From Desmodesmus armatus (taxonomy: Eukaryota > Chlorophyta > Chlorophyceae > Sphaeropleales > Scenedesmaceae): 64,000 bases of DNA. A model generated the notes under the pieces. It had not been told where the DNA came from. It worked only from the letters and a program-made list of their open reading frames with translations, and did not search any database. The DNA is taken from assembly GCA_007449985.2 (NCBI GenBank), contig VIIQ02000151.1, positions 16,689-80,688 on the forward strand, written 5' to 3'. This document shows positions 32,793 to 44,285 of this stretch, one piece after another. The translations under genes were made by a program, and so were the position numbers. Position 1 is the stretch's first letter, and each line of letters starts with the position of its first letter.

Positions 32793-33654
32793 GGTCCTTC
32801 TCTTGCGACATTTGCAGTTGGATGAGCTCAGCGCGTTGCAGTCGCGTCCTCAGATTTTCCACAGCAGTAGGCTGAGAACTGCGCACAGGTGGGTTGCTCT
32901 GTCTTGGTGACTTGTACTGCTGCCAGGGCTGAGCAGTAGGGTAGTGGTTGGGGCTGTCCTGCAGCTGTCGTGGCCTGAAGGGTTGTTCCATGCAGCCAAA
33001 ATCGTGTTCAACGTTGTCCTGCTGGCGTGGGCAGCCATCGTAGTCATGTGCGAGGCGGGGCTGGTAGCCAGTGTGAGGTCCCAGGTCGGTGTCACGCTGG
33101 GGACTGTCCTCATTTTTATCACTCCAAAGGCCATTCCAATAGTCACAAAAGGCGACAATCTCTTGGATGTGGTTTAGCCCTTGCCTTGCCACTTCCATTC
33201 TGAGCTCTGGGTGCAGACGTTGTATGAAACAGTAGATCAAGGCATCGTCTTCAACTCTGCCTGCCCGCTGTGCGTTGCGCAGGTACCGGTCTCCGAAGTC
33301 CTTCACACTCTCATTGGGGTCCTGGGAGCAGCTCTCCAGCTTGGCAATATAAGACTCTCTGGTCTCGCCAAAGCGGCGCTCCATCTGCTCTTGGAAATCA
33401 GCCCAGTTGAGGAACTGACGCTGTCTTGACCATGTTGTAGCATTGCCAGTCAATCGTATCTTGGCGACTTGTAGGCAGGTGGCGTCGCTCCAGTGGTAGA
33501 GGGAGGCCACTCCTTGCACATTGTCCAGCCAGACAGCAGGGTCTTGCCTGCCGTCGTATCTCTCAATGGAATTGAGAGCTTGGGGTGTGGGCACCCCACT
33601 GTTGTCACGTACCAGATCCATTGTAACTGAATGCGCAGTGGAAGCGCGGGTCAC
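32701..33654 (-). CDS. Gag of the PHD element
   Basis: 317 residues. The Retrotrans_gag signature is clear: IERYDGRQDPAVWLDNVQGV, ATTWSRQRQFLNWADFQEQM, ERRFGETRESYIAKLESCSQ, SVKDFGDRYLRNAQRAG, FIQRLHPELRMEVARQG. The tail is a Q/R-rich coiled-coil (LRTRLQRAELIQLQMSQEKD). No zinc knuckle. The start at 33654 is not ATG-defined; a Met occurs 12 residues in (MDLVRDNSG). Gag would package the RNA. Confidence 0.85.
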   Translation of the reverse strand: MTRASTAHSVTMDLVRDNSGVPTPQALNSIERYDGRQDPAVWLDNVQGVASLYHWSDATCLQVAKIRLTGNATTWSRQRQFLNWADFQEQMERRFGETRESYIAKLESCSQDPNESVKDFGDRYLRNAQRAGRVEDDALIYCFIQRLHPELRMEVARQGLNHIQEIVAFCDYWNGLWSDKNEDSPQRDTDLGPHTGYQPRLAHDYDGCPRQQDNVEHDFGCMEQPFRPRQLQDSPNHYPTAQPWQQYKSPRQSNPPVRSSQPTAVENLRTRLQRAELIQLQMSQEKDREIQALRMALQRAAATGRHCSGQPSDQCCI

Positions 33655-33706
33655 AGGATTGTCTCTTCAGCGGAAACAACCCTTGATGGGACTGTCTCCG
33701 CTACCA

Positions 33707-34274
33707 GCGGGCGCGGGGGGCGGCACGGGGGCCGGGGAGTGGGGCCGGGCCTGACGGGGGGGGGGGGGGGGTGACTGCTGTGCCCAGCCGGTGCTGGCTT
33801 GGCAGTGGGTGCGGGGATGCAACTGCATGTAGCGGAGTGGGGACAGCGACCGACGGCAGGGCTCAGGGCCGCAGGCGCTGCAGTTGCAGGCTCGCTGTCA
33901 GGAAGGGCTGTCGGGGTCGGATGTGCCTCGCGACGGGTGTGGGGTCACTGGGGCTGCTGTAGCAGACGTAGAGACTCTCCTCAACAGGTATCACGCAGCC
34001 CAGGGATGATCGAAGGCCAAGAGTGCACAGGGAAGCACTCTGATGTCCACAATTGTAAACAGTCACCACTCAAAGCTCGATGCAGCCGCTGTATAAGGCG
34101 GGGAAGGGGTGAAAGGGCAGAAGGCTGCACCGGAGGTTGGGCTCACAAGGACGGGTGATCCCTCACTGCACTGCTGTCGTGCCAGGGGGTGGGGGTTGCG
34201 GCACAAGGGATGATATCCCTTACTGTACTGCTGCTGTGCCAGGGGGTTGGTACCCCTGTGTACTGCTGTAGTGC
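33707..34274 (-). repeat. 5' LTR of the gag-PHD element
   Basis: Matches the left LTR with about 14 differences over 545 bp and an expanded G-run at about 33760. Related sub-repeats continue to about 34370, so the outer edge may be further right. Confidence 0.75.
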
Positions 34275-34778
34275 TGGGGGGTTGGTACCCCGGTATGCTG
34301 CTGTTGTGCCGGAGGTGGGGGTCCCAGCTACTGCTGTTGTGCCGGAGGTGCCCCTCACAGTACTGCTGTTGGTGCTTGCGAAACAAAGGGGAAATGGACT
34401 GCGCACTTGTTGCAGATGCTCAAACAAGGCACAGGGACTGGTTCTCAGACTCAGGGAAGGATTGCATGACTGCAAGCACCAACTCGACTCACTGTCTGAT
34501 GTTCACGTAGCAAGAGACTTGTATCAACGCGCTGTGCGCGTGCTTCACATGGATTGTTGTCTGCATTGTACTGCTGGTATAGGAAGGGACTGCTGGTCAC
34601 TCTGGGGCTCAGCCAGTCTAAGGCAAGCCGTGTCTCTCAAGCCACCGTAGCAAGACAAAGCAGTCAGTCAGTTACATGAACAATCTCATGAATGCTCAAA
34701 CGTAACCTTGACAACACAACCTCGAATTTCTCCGTCTCTCCGGTCTTGGGACAACCTGCTCCGCACCTGCTTGTATAT

Positions 34779-35034
34779 TCCCTCGTGGTGTAGTGGCTAA
34801 GCATACCTGTCTTAGTGTCGGGAGACCTGGGTTCGAATCCCAGCAAGGGAGCCCCACCCCGGGGCTTATCGGGTACCGGAATTGACGTACTTGTGCGGGT
34901 GATCTCAATCGCCCACAGAATGCGAAGAGGAAGGGTGCTAATGTATGTGAAAGCCCCCATGAGCAGATCTGCTCGCTGGCTAGTGCCGGGGAAGAGGGTT
35001 AACCCCCTGCAATATTGGTATTGGTATTGGTATA
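34779..35034 (+). mobile_element. tRNA-derived SINE
   Basis: A tRNA-like head (34779-34850) has box A TGGTGTAGTGG at 34786-34796, box B GGTTCGAATCC at 34830-34840, a good T-arm and an acceptor pairing of TCCCTCG with CAAGGGA (one mismatch). It most resembles tRNA-Asp around the D- and anticodon arms, but the anticodon stem is imperfect. About 160 bp of unrelated body follows, ending in TATTGG tandem repeats (35013-35034) instead of poly-A. Head, body and short-repeat tail are the plan of RNA-polymerase-III SINEs, so I call it a SINE and not a working tRNA gene. Confidence 0.75.
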
Positions 35035-35963
35035 GTATGGCAAGGCGAAGCTTCTCGAAGTTCTTGATGAACTTCACACAAGAATACCAAACAACGCATG
35101 CTTGAGGTGCATGCATGTTTATTAGTCATCGGTAGGGGTTGCGAAGCCTCGCGCCTCGACCATCACCACCGTACGAGGCAAACCACTGCACCGAGAACTC
35201 AAACAACTAGTAGCAGTACTGCTGTCCTCAAACCTTCTAGAGCCACGTCGCCACAGGTCACATATGAGCCTTCAACATGTGCATACCAACACAACATAGT
35301 CATACAACAACTCTAAACATGCATGCAGCACCATATAATCAAGTCCACAAGGTCCACTGCCACAAGCACAAGCACACTTGGTGCATATGATGTATCTGCA
35401 GTCAATGCCCTGTTGACTGCATGGCAAAGTGATGCAGATGTCGGGCAATGCACCGGCACCTGCGATAGGTGACCTACAAACCAACTACCAACACAAAGCA
35501 ACCAGGTGGTGCGTAGTATTCCCCATCAATGGGCCCCCAATATGCCTCTGAGGATTGAGGTGTGGCCGCGAGTGCCGTAGCTTAGCCTCTGAGCATGCAT
35601 GTGCTCGTCTACAAATGATGCGTGGCCAATGGGGATCCTATGGCGTCACGATACAAAGGAGTGTATTCGTACTATCCCTTTTGCTTTTTTTTGATACATG
35701 ATGAGCACTCACACTGCTCTTGGGCCACAACCTCAAGGTGGGAAGCAACCCATGTGCTGCTATGGTGGAGCATGAGAGGTGCCGTACCGGTACCCCGGGG
35801 TCATGGCATAACAATACCTAGTGGGTGCTTGTAGCATTGCCCATCACACTGACAGCTCCCATGCTGCATGGCAAAGCAATTGGCTACTCGGACCTCCGGC
35901 TCGCCAAGTAAGAAGGTAGTAGCCGGCCACAAGCTCAGAGCACCGGTTGCTTACCCTCCATTG
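35035..35963. other. No gene recognised
   Basis: Non-coding DNA between the SINE and the last exon of fusion gene copy 2. Its right end (from about 35.78 kb) is patchily similar to the sequence downstream of copy 1, so it belongs to the duplicated segment. Confidence 0.5.
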
Positions 35964-38900
35964 CTAGGGTAGTAGCCAGACAAGGTTGTCGGCGGGGTAC
36001 CCAGGTGGTTTTTTGGGGCACCGATCCAGCCGTTGTTGGTACGGCACATCACCCCACGCAGTGACTGACAACTTCTGCAACAGCGCTTGCCGCAACATCG
36101 GCTCATCCAATGTGTATGCCGCCGTCCCATGATAACTTGTGTCGGGTGTGCGCCAATCAGGTCCGTAGGTCGCCTCCAGCTGCCTGTGGCGTAGAAAACA
36201 AACAGTGTCATACGTGAGCTAATGAATGTGTGCTAGTACTTGGCGTTGCTGACAGGCTCTGACAGGCTCTGCCATTGCCGTTGTGGCTGCACCACGGGTG
36301 CTGAGCATGTGTAACACAACCCACGTAATGCTTTGAGGCTACACAGTGTCGGTGCATGCCCACATGCCAATCAAGTGACTCAACATGGACCACCCCAAGC
36401 ATGCACCACTGCCATCTACAAACGCAACTTACGCCTCAATATTGCTTGCCATAGGGAAGAGGTGGCCGTCAATGTTGGCCGCCCTTAAGCCAGCTCGCAC
36501 CCACAGCGGCTCTGCGGCGTCAAGGGCACAGTACTTCCTTGTTCTACGTGGCTGAGCGCCCGCTGGCACCTGCCATGGCTCCGTGCTGGATGCCGCCCAT
36601 AACTTGCGTGACTTGCGAGAGCTTGGGACATGGTGGCATGCACTTGAAATGTCGTCATGCGCTGGTGTGCGATTGTCCCATGGCACCGACAAAGCTTCTG
36701 TTATGTTGAGCCCTGTTGGCTCCGTGCAAGAAATGACTTCATCCACCACCGGCCAAATGAGCCACAAATCCAAGTACGCTGCACGCACAAGCCCTTCCCG
36801 CTCGCGCCACTCGGCCTCAGTTTCTGTGTGCTCCATCAATGCCTGAAATTCAGGTGCGGGGTGGTGCGCATGAGGGCATAGCCTCCAAACACGGTGGCCC
36901 GCATTCAACCAAAACGTGTAGCCGTAACGCCAAAGCTCGTGTCGGGTGGCATTCAGCTCCAAGAACTGCATGGCAAGTGGGGTGAGACCAATGTCCAAGT
37001 CTTGTGTATGAGGCAATATCGTCTTGTCGCGCACTGCACCCAGCGAGGTCCCGTACAGTACCACCCACTCATCCTGAAGGCACTTCAGCGTCATGAAGCT
37101 GTCGAAAAACTTCAGCATTTTCAAATGGATGAAGGCGCAACAAGCTGGATCGTGCGCGTCACATTCCTTGTGACGTTTGCACTGCAGCCTTGGGCACCCG
37201 ATCTCCTGCACTTTGACGCCTGGTTTGAGGCATGTGGGAAGGTAAGGCGGCGACCAAGGCATTGGCGCACTTGTCTGCGCACCCAACACGCCATAGGCAG
37301 CCGGAGTAGCTGCGGGTACTTGTGGTGAAGCCGCCGTACTGTCAGCAGTGCCGGCAGCTGTTGCACCAGCATACGGCATGCTCACCACCTGCACTGCCCC
37401 CATGGCTGCCGTGATGGGGGTTGCATGTGTGGTCAAGCTGTTGCTGGTCCCTGTGCTGCTGAATGCCAGCATCACGATAAGAGAACCGAGAATGGCCGCC
37501 GCTGCCCACCCCATGCTGACCAACTTTGTTGCTGCCCCCTGCTCTGAAGTGTTGCACCGCCCGCGGACATGCTGCGTGCCACAAGGGGCACTTGCCGCAT
37601 TGCTTGAGGCTGGATAGTCTGCGCTGGCATCAAGCGCTTGATGCAACATCAGGGCTCCTATTGCAGACAGTAGGCAACCCAGGTACATGATGGTGCTTGA
37701 TATGCCTGAAAATTGCCCCAACACGGCATCACCCATGACTGCGACTGGCAAGGTGTTGCAGGAGAACACTGCTGCGGTGACCGTTGCTCCATGATGTTGT
37801 AGACTTGATTCCTACAGACAGCATAAACACATGCAACAAAGGGTGGTGCTTGACATGCAATCGCTGGTTATCACGGACATGTGTTGGGGCCACCATTGAA
37901 CAAGACAAGCTACTAGCTAGGTAACCCAAACTTGTTGTAGTGGTTTCACTCATGTGCAGTTGCGCGACCCTGAGACACATGTAGAGGTTAATCCACTCCC
38001 GCCAGAGCACGAGGGTGGCTAAGCGAGAAATGCGGAGGGCAGCATTTTGAGCGCCACCATTCCTTGCACTGTGAACACATCAATGGCTTCATAGTGCAGT
38101 ATGCACAGCCCATATAACAACACCCCGCTTTAATAACACAGTTCAAATGTTTCCTCAAACTCCTCAATTCCTCTTATCCCTCAACCCCCTCGTCGCCCTC
38201 TTTCCCCTCCTATCCCTCACCCCACTCATTGCCCTTTTTCCCCCCGGGGCCTATCCCCCCCCCCCTTCAAACCCCTCATTGCCCTCTTTCCCCTCCTGTC
38301 CCTCACCCCCCTCATTGCCCTCTTTCCCCTCCTGTCCCTCACCCCCCTCAGGCCCCTCATTGACATCTTTCCCCTCCCTTCCCTCACCCCCCTCAGGCCC
38401 CTCATTGACATCTTTCCCCTCCTATCCCTCACCCCCCCCCCCCGGCCCCTCATTGCCCTCTTCCTCTCCTATCCCTCACCCCCCTCAGGCCCCTCATTGC
38501 CCTCTTTCCTCTCCTATCACTCACCCCCTCATTGCCCTCTTTCCCCTCCTATCCCTCACCCCCCTCAGGCCCCTCATTGCCCTCTTTCCCCTCCTATCCC
38601 TCACCCCCCTCAGGCCCCTCACTTCCCTCTTTCCCCTCCTATCCCTCACTCCCCTCAGGCCCCTCATTGCCCTCTTTCCCCTCCTATCCCTCACCCCCTT
38701 CAGGCCCCTCATAGCCCTCTTTCCCCTCCCATCCCTCACCCCACTCAGTCCGTTGTGTTGAACTGGAGTTCCATGTGTCATCTATGCCATAGACGGTCTG
38801 TACTAACACTGCCCTGTTGACCAGTTATGTGTGAGGTGGTGGAGCATGCTGCACGGCAGTGTAGCAGTGCTTCCACAGCAAGGTCCTGTTGTGATTTCTG

Positions 38901-41238
38901 GGGCGTCAGCTTGTGCTGCGCATTGCAAAGTAAAGCCGTTGCGACATCGCTGGACGCTCAGGGTACAAGCCGCCCAGTTAATCAATATGTTGCGCGGGTG
39001 GTAAGCACACAGGCAAACAGAAGCTTCGTCGGCCCCCGCTTGCAATGTGGTGGCCGGTAACAAGCAGCACCATGAAGGGGTTGGTGTGCGGGGCATGCCG
39101 ATGGGGTGTGGTGAGCGATGGTGGAAAGCTCAAAGAGGGTCGTTCTTGATTTGCGTGGATGACATGGGGGGGGGGGGGTTGAGGGAAAGCAAAGGTTTCA
39201 GGGAAAGCAAAGGGATGATGGGGCTGACGGAAGGGAGGAGAAAGAGGGCAATGAGGGGTGTGAGGGAAGGGAGGGGAAAGAGGGCAATGAGGGGCCTGAG
39301 GGGCGTGAGGCATAGGAGGCAAAAGAGGGCAATGAGGGGCCTGAGGGGGGTGAGGGATAGGAGAGGAAAGAGGGCAATGAGGGGCCTGAGGGGGGTGAGG
39401 GATAGGAGAGGAAAGAGGGCAATGAGGGGCCTGAGGGGGGTGAGGGATAGGAGAGGAAAGAGGGCAATGAGGGGCCTGAGGGGGGTGAGGGATAGGAGAG
39501 GAAAGAGGGCAATGAGGGGCCTGAGGGGGGTGAGGGAAGGGAGGGGAAAGATGTCAATGAGGGGCCTGAGGGGGGTGAGGGACAGGAGGGGAAAGAGGGC
39601 AATGAGGGCCTGAGGGGGGTGAGGGATAGGAGGGGAAAGAGGGCAATGAGGGGCCTGAGGGGGTTGAGGTAAGGGAGGGGAAAGAGGGCAATGAGGGGGT
39701 TGAGGGATAGGAGGGGTTGGAGGGAAAGGAGGGGTAAGAGGGCATTGAGGTATCTGCTCTCTCTAGGCTTTCACTTTTGATTTTTGTAGTGCAATGTGCG
39801 AATATGTCTGCATCATGGATTGATGAGAAAATGACCAAAAACAGCTCCGTAATGGTATAAGCACAAAGTACGGCTGCTATGACTTACCGTGGCAGGCCAG
39901 CATGCGGCAAGCACCAACACCAACAACCACAGGCTGGCCGAGATGCTCCATTGCACACCTCCGGTTCCATTGTACATGCTAGCGCATCCAAGCGCGTTGA
40001 GCATCATGCCAAGCGCGTAGAGCAAAGTGCTGTGGGACAGTCTGCCTTGACTCCAGCTGCCACAATCGCTGACAACAACACTACTGCTACTACTGCTGTG
40101 ACCGCTGCTGCTGCAAGCAGCACTACTGCCGTTGCTGATGCTGCACGTGATGGTGGTCTTGCAGCTGTGGCGAAATTGGATGGCGTCTCTGGCACTTGAA
40201 GGGGCTTCGTCCAGAAGCGCCACAGCTCCAGATGCTGCTGCTGACAACACTGCTGCAACTGCCATGCACAGAAGGTCAGATGCCCAAGTGCTACTGTTGT
40301 TTACACTGCCGGCTACGCTGCTGCTGCTGCTGCGCCCAGCGTTGAGCGCCCGCACTGGTGCACTCGGCAGACTTGGTCCTGCTGTCATGTTTGCTGCATG
40401 GTGTTGCTGCACCACGTAGTGTCCTAGCAGCACCGATCCTAGTATCAATGCAAGGCCAGCTGCAGCCTTTGCATTGGGCCGGCGTCTGGTGACGCCCAGT
40501 GCAACCAGGCCTGTGGCTGCGGCCTTGAGGTTGGACAGCAGTGCATAGCTGTGCACTGGTAGGTGCTCCAAGAGGTCGAAGGTCAGGCTGCACAGCAGGG
40601 GGGCAGACATGGCCAGAGAGGCATCAAGGGGAGGTGTTCGATAGGCTTGTAGAGCCACGAGCATCGAATGTTGCAGAAATCCTGATGTTGATTTCACATG
40701 GTGCTGCAGCACGACAGACGTCTGTCCTAGAAAGCAGCGGCCTAGTCTTGAACAGACGAGCCAAACAGGCACCGGTGCAGCTAAAGCTCCAGTAGCTAGC
40801 AGAGGGTGATTGTCAGAGCTTGCTTCCTGTCAATGAAGTGTCCAAAACGCGTCCTGTCTGCAAGCCATGCTGCACTTACTTGCTTGAGACGCTGTAGCAC
40901 AGAGCTGCTGATGCAAGCAGTGCCAGTGCCCGCCCAACAGAACTGGTAGTCAAGCAGCTACATAGTTGCAAGTACTGTGTGCTTTGTTGTTTGTCACGGC
41001 CGTCTAGCTTTGTGCAGGATGGTATCATCCATGCACAGCATCTACGATGGACACATATGCAAATAGCCACCAACAGTTTCACTGCTTCGGACAGAAACAG
41101 CAGCTGAAACGGCCGAACTTTCACCCTCTCTGATGATTGAGTATAATTGAGTTGTATCACGATTGGTAGCAATGCTTGCAAGCAGCAAAGCATGCAAAGA
41201 ATGGACACGGAGCACTTCAGGGATCGAGCTCGCAACAT
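35964..41238 (-). CDS. Nucleotide-sugar transporter fused to LicD/fukutin-like transferase (copy 2)
   Basis: Paralogue of the gene at 26-29.5 kb with the same exon plan: about 41238-40888 (ATG at 41236-41238), about 40660-39888, 37811-36433 and 36183-35964. Donors are GTAAGT at 40887, 39887 and 36432, and the same phases are kept. Transporter words: LPIVIQLNYTQSSERVKVRP, LSEAVKLLVAICI, YALLSNLKAAATGLVALGV. The LicD exon begins with transporter helices (GATVTAAVFSCNTLPVAVMG) and carries VLYGTSLGAVRDKTILPHTQ, DLDIGLT. The end is QLEATYGPDWRTPDTSYHGT, with TAG at 35964-35966. Conservation of frame upstream of the first exon-internal Met in both copies supports the fusion. The intron 39887-37812 is ~2.1 kb, against ~315 bp in copy 1, because it holds an inverted minisatellite. 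Confidence 0.7.
38147..38760 (+). repeat. 45-bp minisatellite, left arm of an inverted pair
   Basis: About 13 tandem units built on ctcattgccctctttcccc, tatccctcacccccctcagg, period about 45 bp. Open frames across it (P/S/L-rich) come from the repeat. Lies in an intron of fusion gene copy 2. Confidence 0.95.
39190..39760 (-). repeat. 45-bp minisatellite, right arm (inverted)
   Basis: About 12 units that are the reverse complement of the left arm (gaggggcctgaggggggtga, gataggaggggaaagagggc). The two arms face each other across about 430 bp of unique DNA, so the intron transcript could fold into a long duplex. Confidence 0.95.
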
Positions 41239-41943
41239 AGTGCGGATGCCTTTGGGTCTCGAACGGCAACACGGGGCCTTCAGATAGGTTTCTTGGTCAG
41301 GAGGTCAAATGCAGTAAAGCTCACGTCGAACACACAACATAGGGTCCGGATGCTTTTTACGGTTTTTGTGCCTAGGAAAGGTGGGGAGTGCTACACTCTT
41401 TTCCGCGGTTGTTGGTTATGCACACACACCATGCGCGGTAATTCAGTAACCCTGTGGTATACTGTATCTGGTTGCAGTGTCAGGTGGCAACATGCCTCCG
41501 ATGCTGTACTGCACAGCATGTACACCTGAATGTACACGCGGCAGCCGGCAATGTGATTATACTAAGTGGGAACTGAGGCCTTTGTTTACCAGGTGGGCAC
41601 AGACGCATAGTGACCAGCTGGTTCAAATGCATCAGCAGTTGCTGCTGCTGGTCTCCCACAAGCACACAGCTTCTCAATGTGAGGCTTGCCAGACAGCTCG
41701 TAGCTGGCAGTAACTGCTCATATGCCACTCTTCAGGTCTGAGAGGGTTCAGACTTTGCATGCTAGCCATAGTGACTGACTGTATACAAGGGTGTCTGGCC
41801 AGCCCATGGACAGCCCCAAGACAAGAAGGAAAGGCGTGGCTATCACCCAGAGACATGAGCGTTGGCTGCTTTTCTGATTTGTTCCGCAATTCAATGTGAC
41901 TTACGGCTTTTGAATGAGCTCCGATCTCTATGGCTAGCTTTGG

Positions 41944-44285
41944 GTGCTGCAAGCAGTACTGCTACTACAGCAAGTAGTACTATTGACTGTTATTCAGATG
42001 ACGCTGATCAGGTGGACGAGGATTGAGCTTTCAGGAGCTCTAACCTGGCCTTTGAGACAGTGCCCGGAACCGGGGAGCTCTAACCTGGCCTTTGAGACAG
42101 TGCCCGGAACCTGGCCTTTGGTTTTAGTCTGTTACCTTTTGGAGGACCGCAGCTTGCCATGGCAAGTGCCACTTGTCGTCACCTCCGTCTGTTGCAGCCG
42201 ACTGGTCAGCTGATGCGTCAAATAGAACGTCTAACGCCCGGCTGGCGTCAGTACTGCAACGACCTCGGCTTTTTATGGGGTTTGTGGCACACCTGTTCCG
42301 TGGCTGTGCCAAACTCCTTGCGCCATACCAGTATGTTGAAGTTGACTTCAGCACTGGTGTAGCGATTTTGCACAGGCATGCCGCGTTGCTGCATAAGTGC
42401 AGCAGCTTGCACTCACACCAAGCATGCTGCTGCATGGGCAATTGCCCATATTGCCGGCAATATGGGCAATTGTTGCAACAGTTGTCTGTAGGCAGGCTGC
42501 CGCATTCTGCCTACGCTGGCTGTGTTGCATCGATGCGGCACTGATGCCAGATGTCTAAGTTGCAGCTGTCGGGTAGTCTGGCTTCCTGAGGAGCAGATGA
42601 CCTCTCCTGATGCAGTGATCGCGGTGACATGTTGGCTGGAGTAGCATGGGTACCATGCATGAGGCACGCATCCGACAGCAATATGAAACTGTTGATCTAA
42701 TGCTTGGGATTACGCGTTTGCAGCTGCTGGCACCTGCAGGTTAGTCACCTGTTCGGGGACCAGCAACTGTCGCTGCCCCCATGTACACGAACGCACACGC
42801 AAATGGTACCAATGCCTTCCGCCCATATCCACACACCTTATTGAGGCGCCCCCATGACGAAACTCACAGTGGCTGCAGAGATATATCGGTGTTTCTAATT
42901 AAACGCAACTAGCCACGCTCAGGATTCACGGAGGGCTGGAACAAGATGAAGGACAAACTTTATCGCTGAAAGCTGTCCGGCTTGGCGTTTGCCCCTCGGA
43001 GCTGCTGGGTTCAAGTTCAATCCAGCGCTGCAAGCCACGCAGCCGCAATAGCAAAGCGTGTTAATGTTTTTCAACATATCAACGTTGGCATGAACCACAG
43101 CTGGTCTGCCAACGGCCGTTTCCTACCCCGTATTGGCCTGCCCCTCCCCCCTCCGGGGGGGAGGGGGGAGCCTATACGCCTCCTAAGCAACTTCCTCTTA
43201 CGAGGTCGTTGCAATAACTACAATAAATTCATCTTCCTGAGGCATGCATGCTCATGTCAGTTTCTGAACGGTAGGTTACCAAGTCAGTTTGCTATACAAA
43301 GGGGCAGCACACCTACAGCCTCCCTTCAACAAAGGCTCAGGGCCCTGTTGAGGGCTGGGCTGGCCCTGGACCCTGCCACCTGCCAGTGGGATACTATCCT
43401 GATAGGGTGAGCTCAGCCATTCAATCTCGAGCTCTGGTGGTACACCTTCACCATTGCAGACCCTGTGGGATTTGCGAACGCGTCATGGCGGACAGTAACA
43501 GTGATTGATCAATGCCGGCCTCCTCAAAGAGAGCAAGGGGCAGCGCTCAGCCCACCTCCCTTTGGTCAACAAACAATCCAAAACAGTACCAAGAGATGCA
43601 AGTCCGTACGTACAGTGCAATTCTGTGCATGTATGTAAGCTGATTCCCTACGCGTCACATGTACATGTGCATGGCGACACAAGTATCAATGGTGGGGTTC
43701 AAACTGGTGGCTTAGCAGCAACCAGCCACTCAAATCCCTCGCACACAGCGTGTGGGCTAGCAGCAAACAAGTTGCTAAGCAGCAATCAGCCAAACACACC
43801 CCTCATGAAAGGTGTGCTCAACATCCCCATCTACACAGTGTGTGGGGTGCCATACAAGCCACAATTATATCAGTCAGCCGGCACGGGGCTGCAAGATTGC
43901 AGATGCGCCGAAGTCCTCAAGTGAAGCGCACATGCAGCCAAGCACGCCAACAAAGCCCGCCACCATACAATCCATCCGAGGCCGACGCCTGCAAATGTGT
44001 GACAGCAGCCACAGCCAAACATAACAGTGACACACAAGAGCAGAGCCGCGCGGCTGACTGCGGCAGTTGTCAACGCACCCCCCTGTGCGTGAATGTAGCA
44101 CTCCAAATGACACCACACTCTGTGCAATGTCCCCAAACCTTCTGCTGCTGCAGCAGTTCAGGGCATTACAGTGAGAGAGTGCTGAGCGTACGAGGTTGTA
44201 TGACAAATGAAGGAATGCAAGAAATGTCATTCAAGCAGCCGCAGTGTGGCAGCCCCAATCATGCATGTTTGCTGCAGCACTGGAC
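41944..44285. repeat. Dispersed repeat, copy 2 (pairs with 19.90-21.13 kb)
   Basis: Same ordered blocks as copy 1, expanded by about 1.1 kb. Includes a 41-bp direct duplication of ggagctctaacctggccttt at about 42036 and 42074. At 43141-43170 a C-run and a G-run form a GC-only hairpin. Lies upstream of fusion gene copy 2, as copy 1 lies upstream of the glycosyltransferase gene. Confidence 0.65.
42439..42472. repeat. 34-bp perfect palindrome
   Basis: 17 bases (caattgcccatattgcc) are followed immediately by their exact reverse complement, with no spacer. Sits inside dispersed repeat copy 2. Confidence 0.95.

Larger units (their letters stand above)
29856..34274 (-). mobile_element. Gag-PHD LTR element, apparently non-autonomous
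   Basis: Direct repeats of about 560 bp (about 29858-30419 and 33707-34274, offset 3855, roughly 97% identical) flank a gag ORF, a second ORF and a third ORF with a PHD-like finger. No RT, RNase H or integrase core is present. On the minus strand just inside the right LTR the word TGGTAGCGGAGACAG (from 33706 downward) is a plausible primer-binding site. Similarity between the upstream flanks of the two fusion genes stops right at 29855, so the element inserted just upstream of fusion gene copy 1. Confidence 0.75.

Noticed and set aside
34779..34851. Functional tRNA gene
   Set aside because: Anticodon stem is imperfect, the acceptor has a mismatch, and the unit continues into a SINE-like body with a repeat tail.
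38147..39613. Pro/Ser/Leu- and Gly/Arg/Val-rich open frames, also considered as a CRISPR-like array
   Set aside because: A 45-bp minisatellite without spacers of constant length and unique sequence; eukaryotic context. The frames are repeat by-products.
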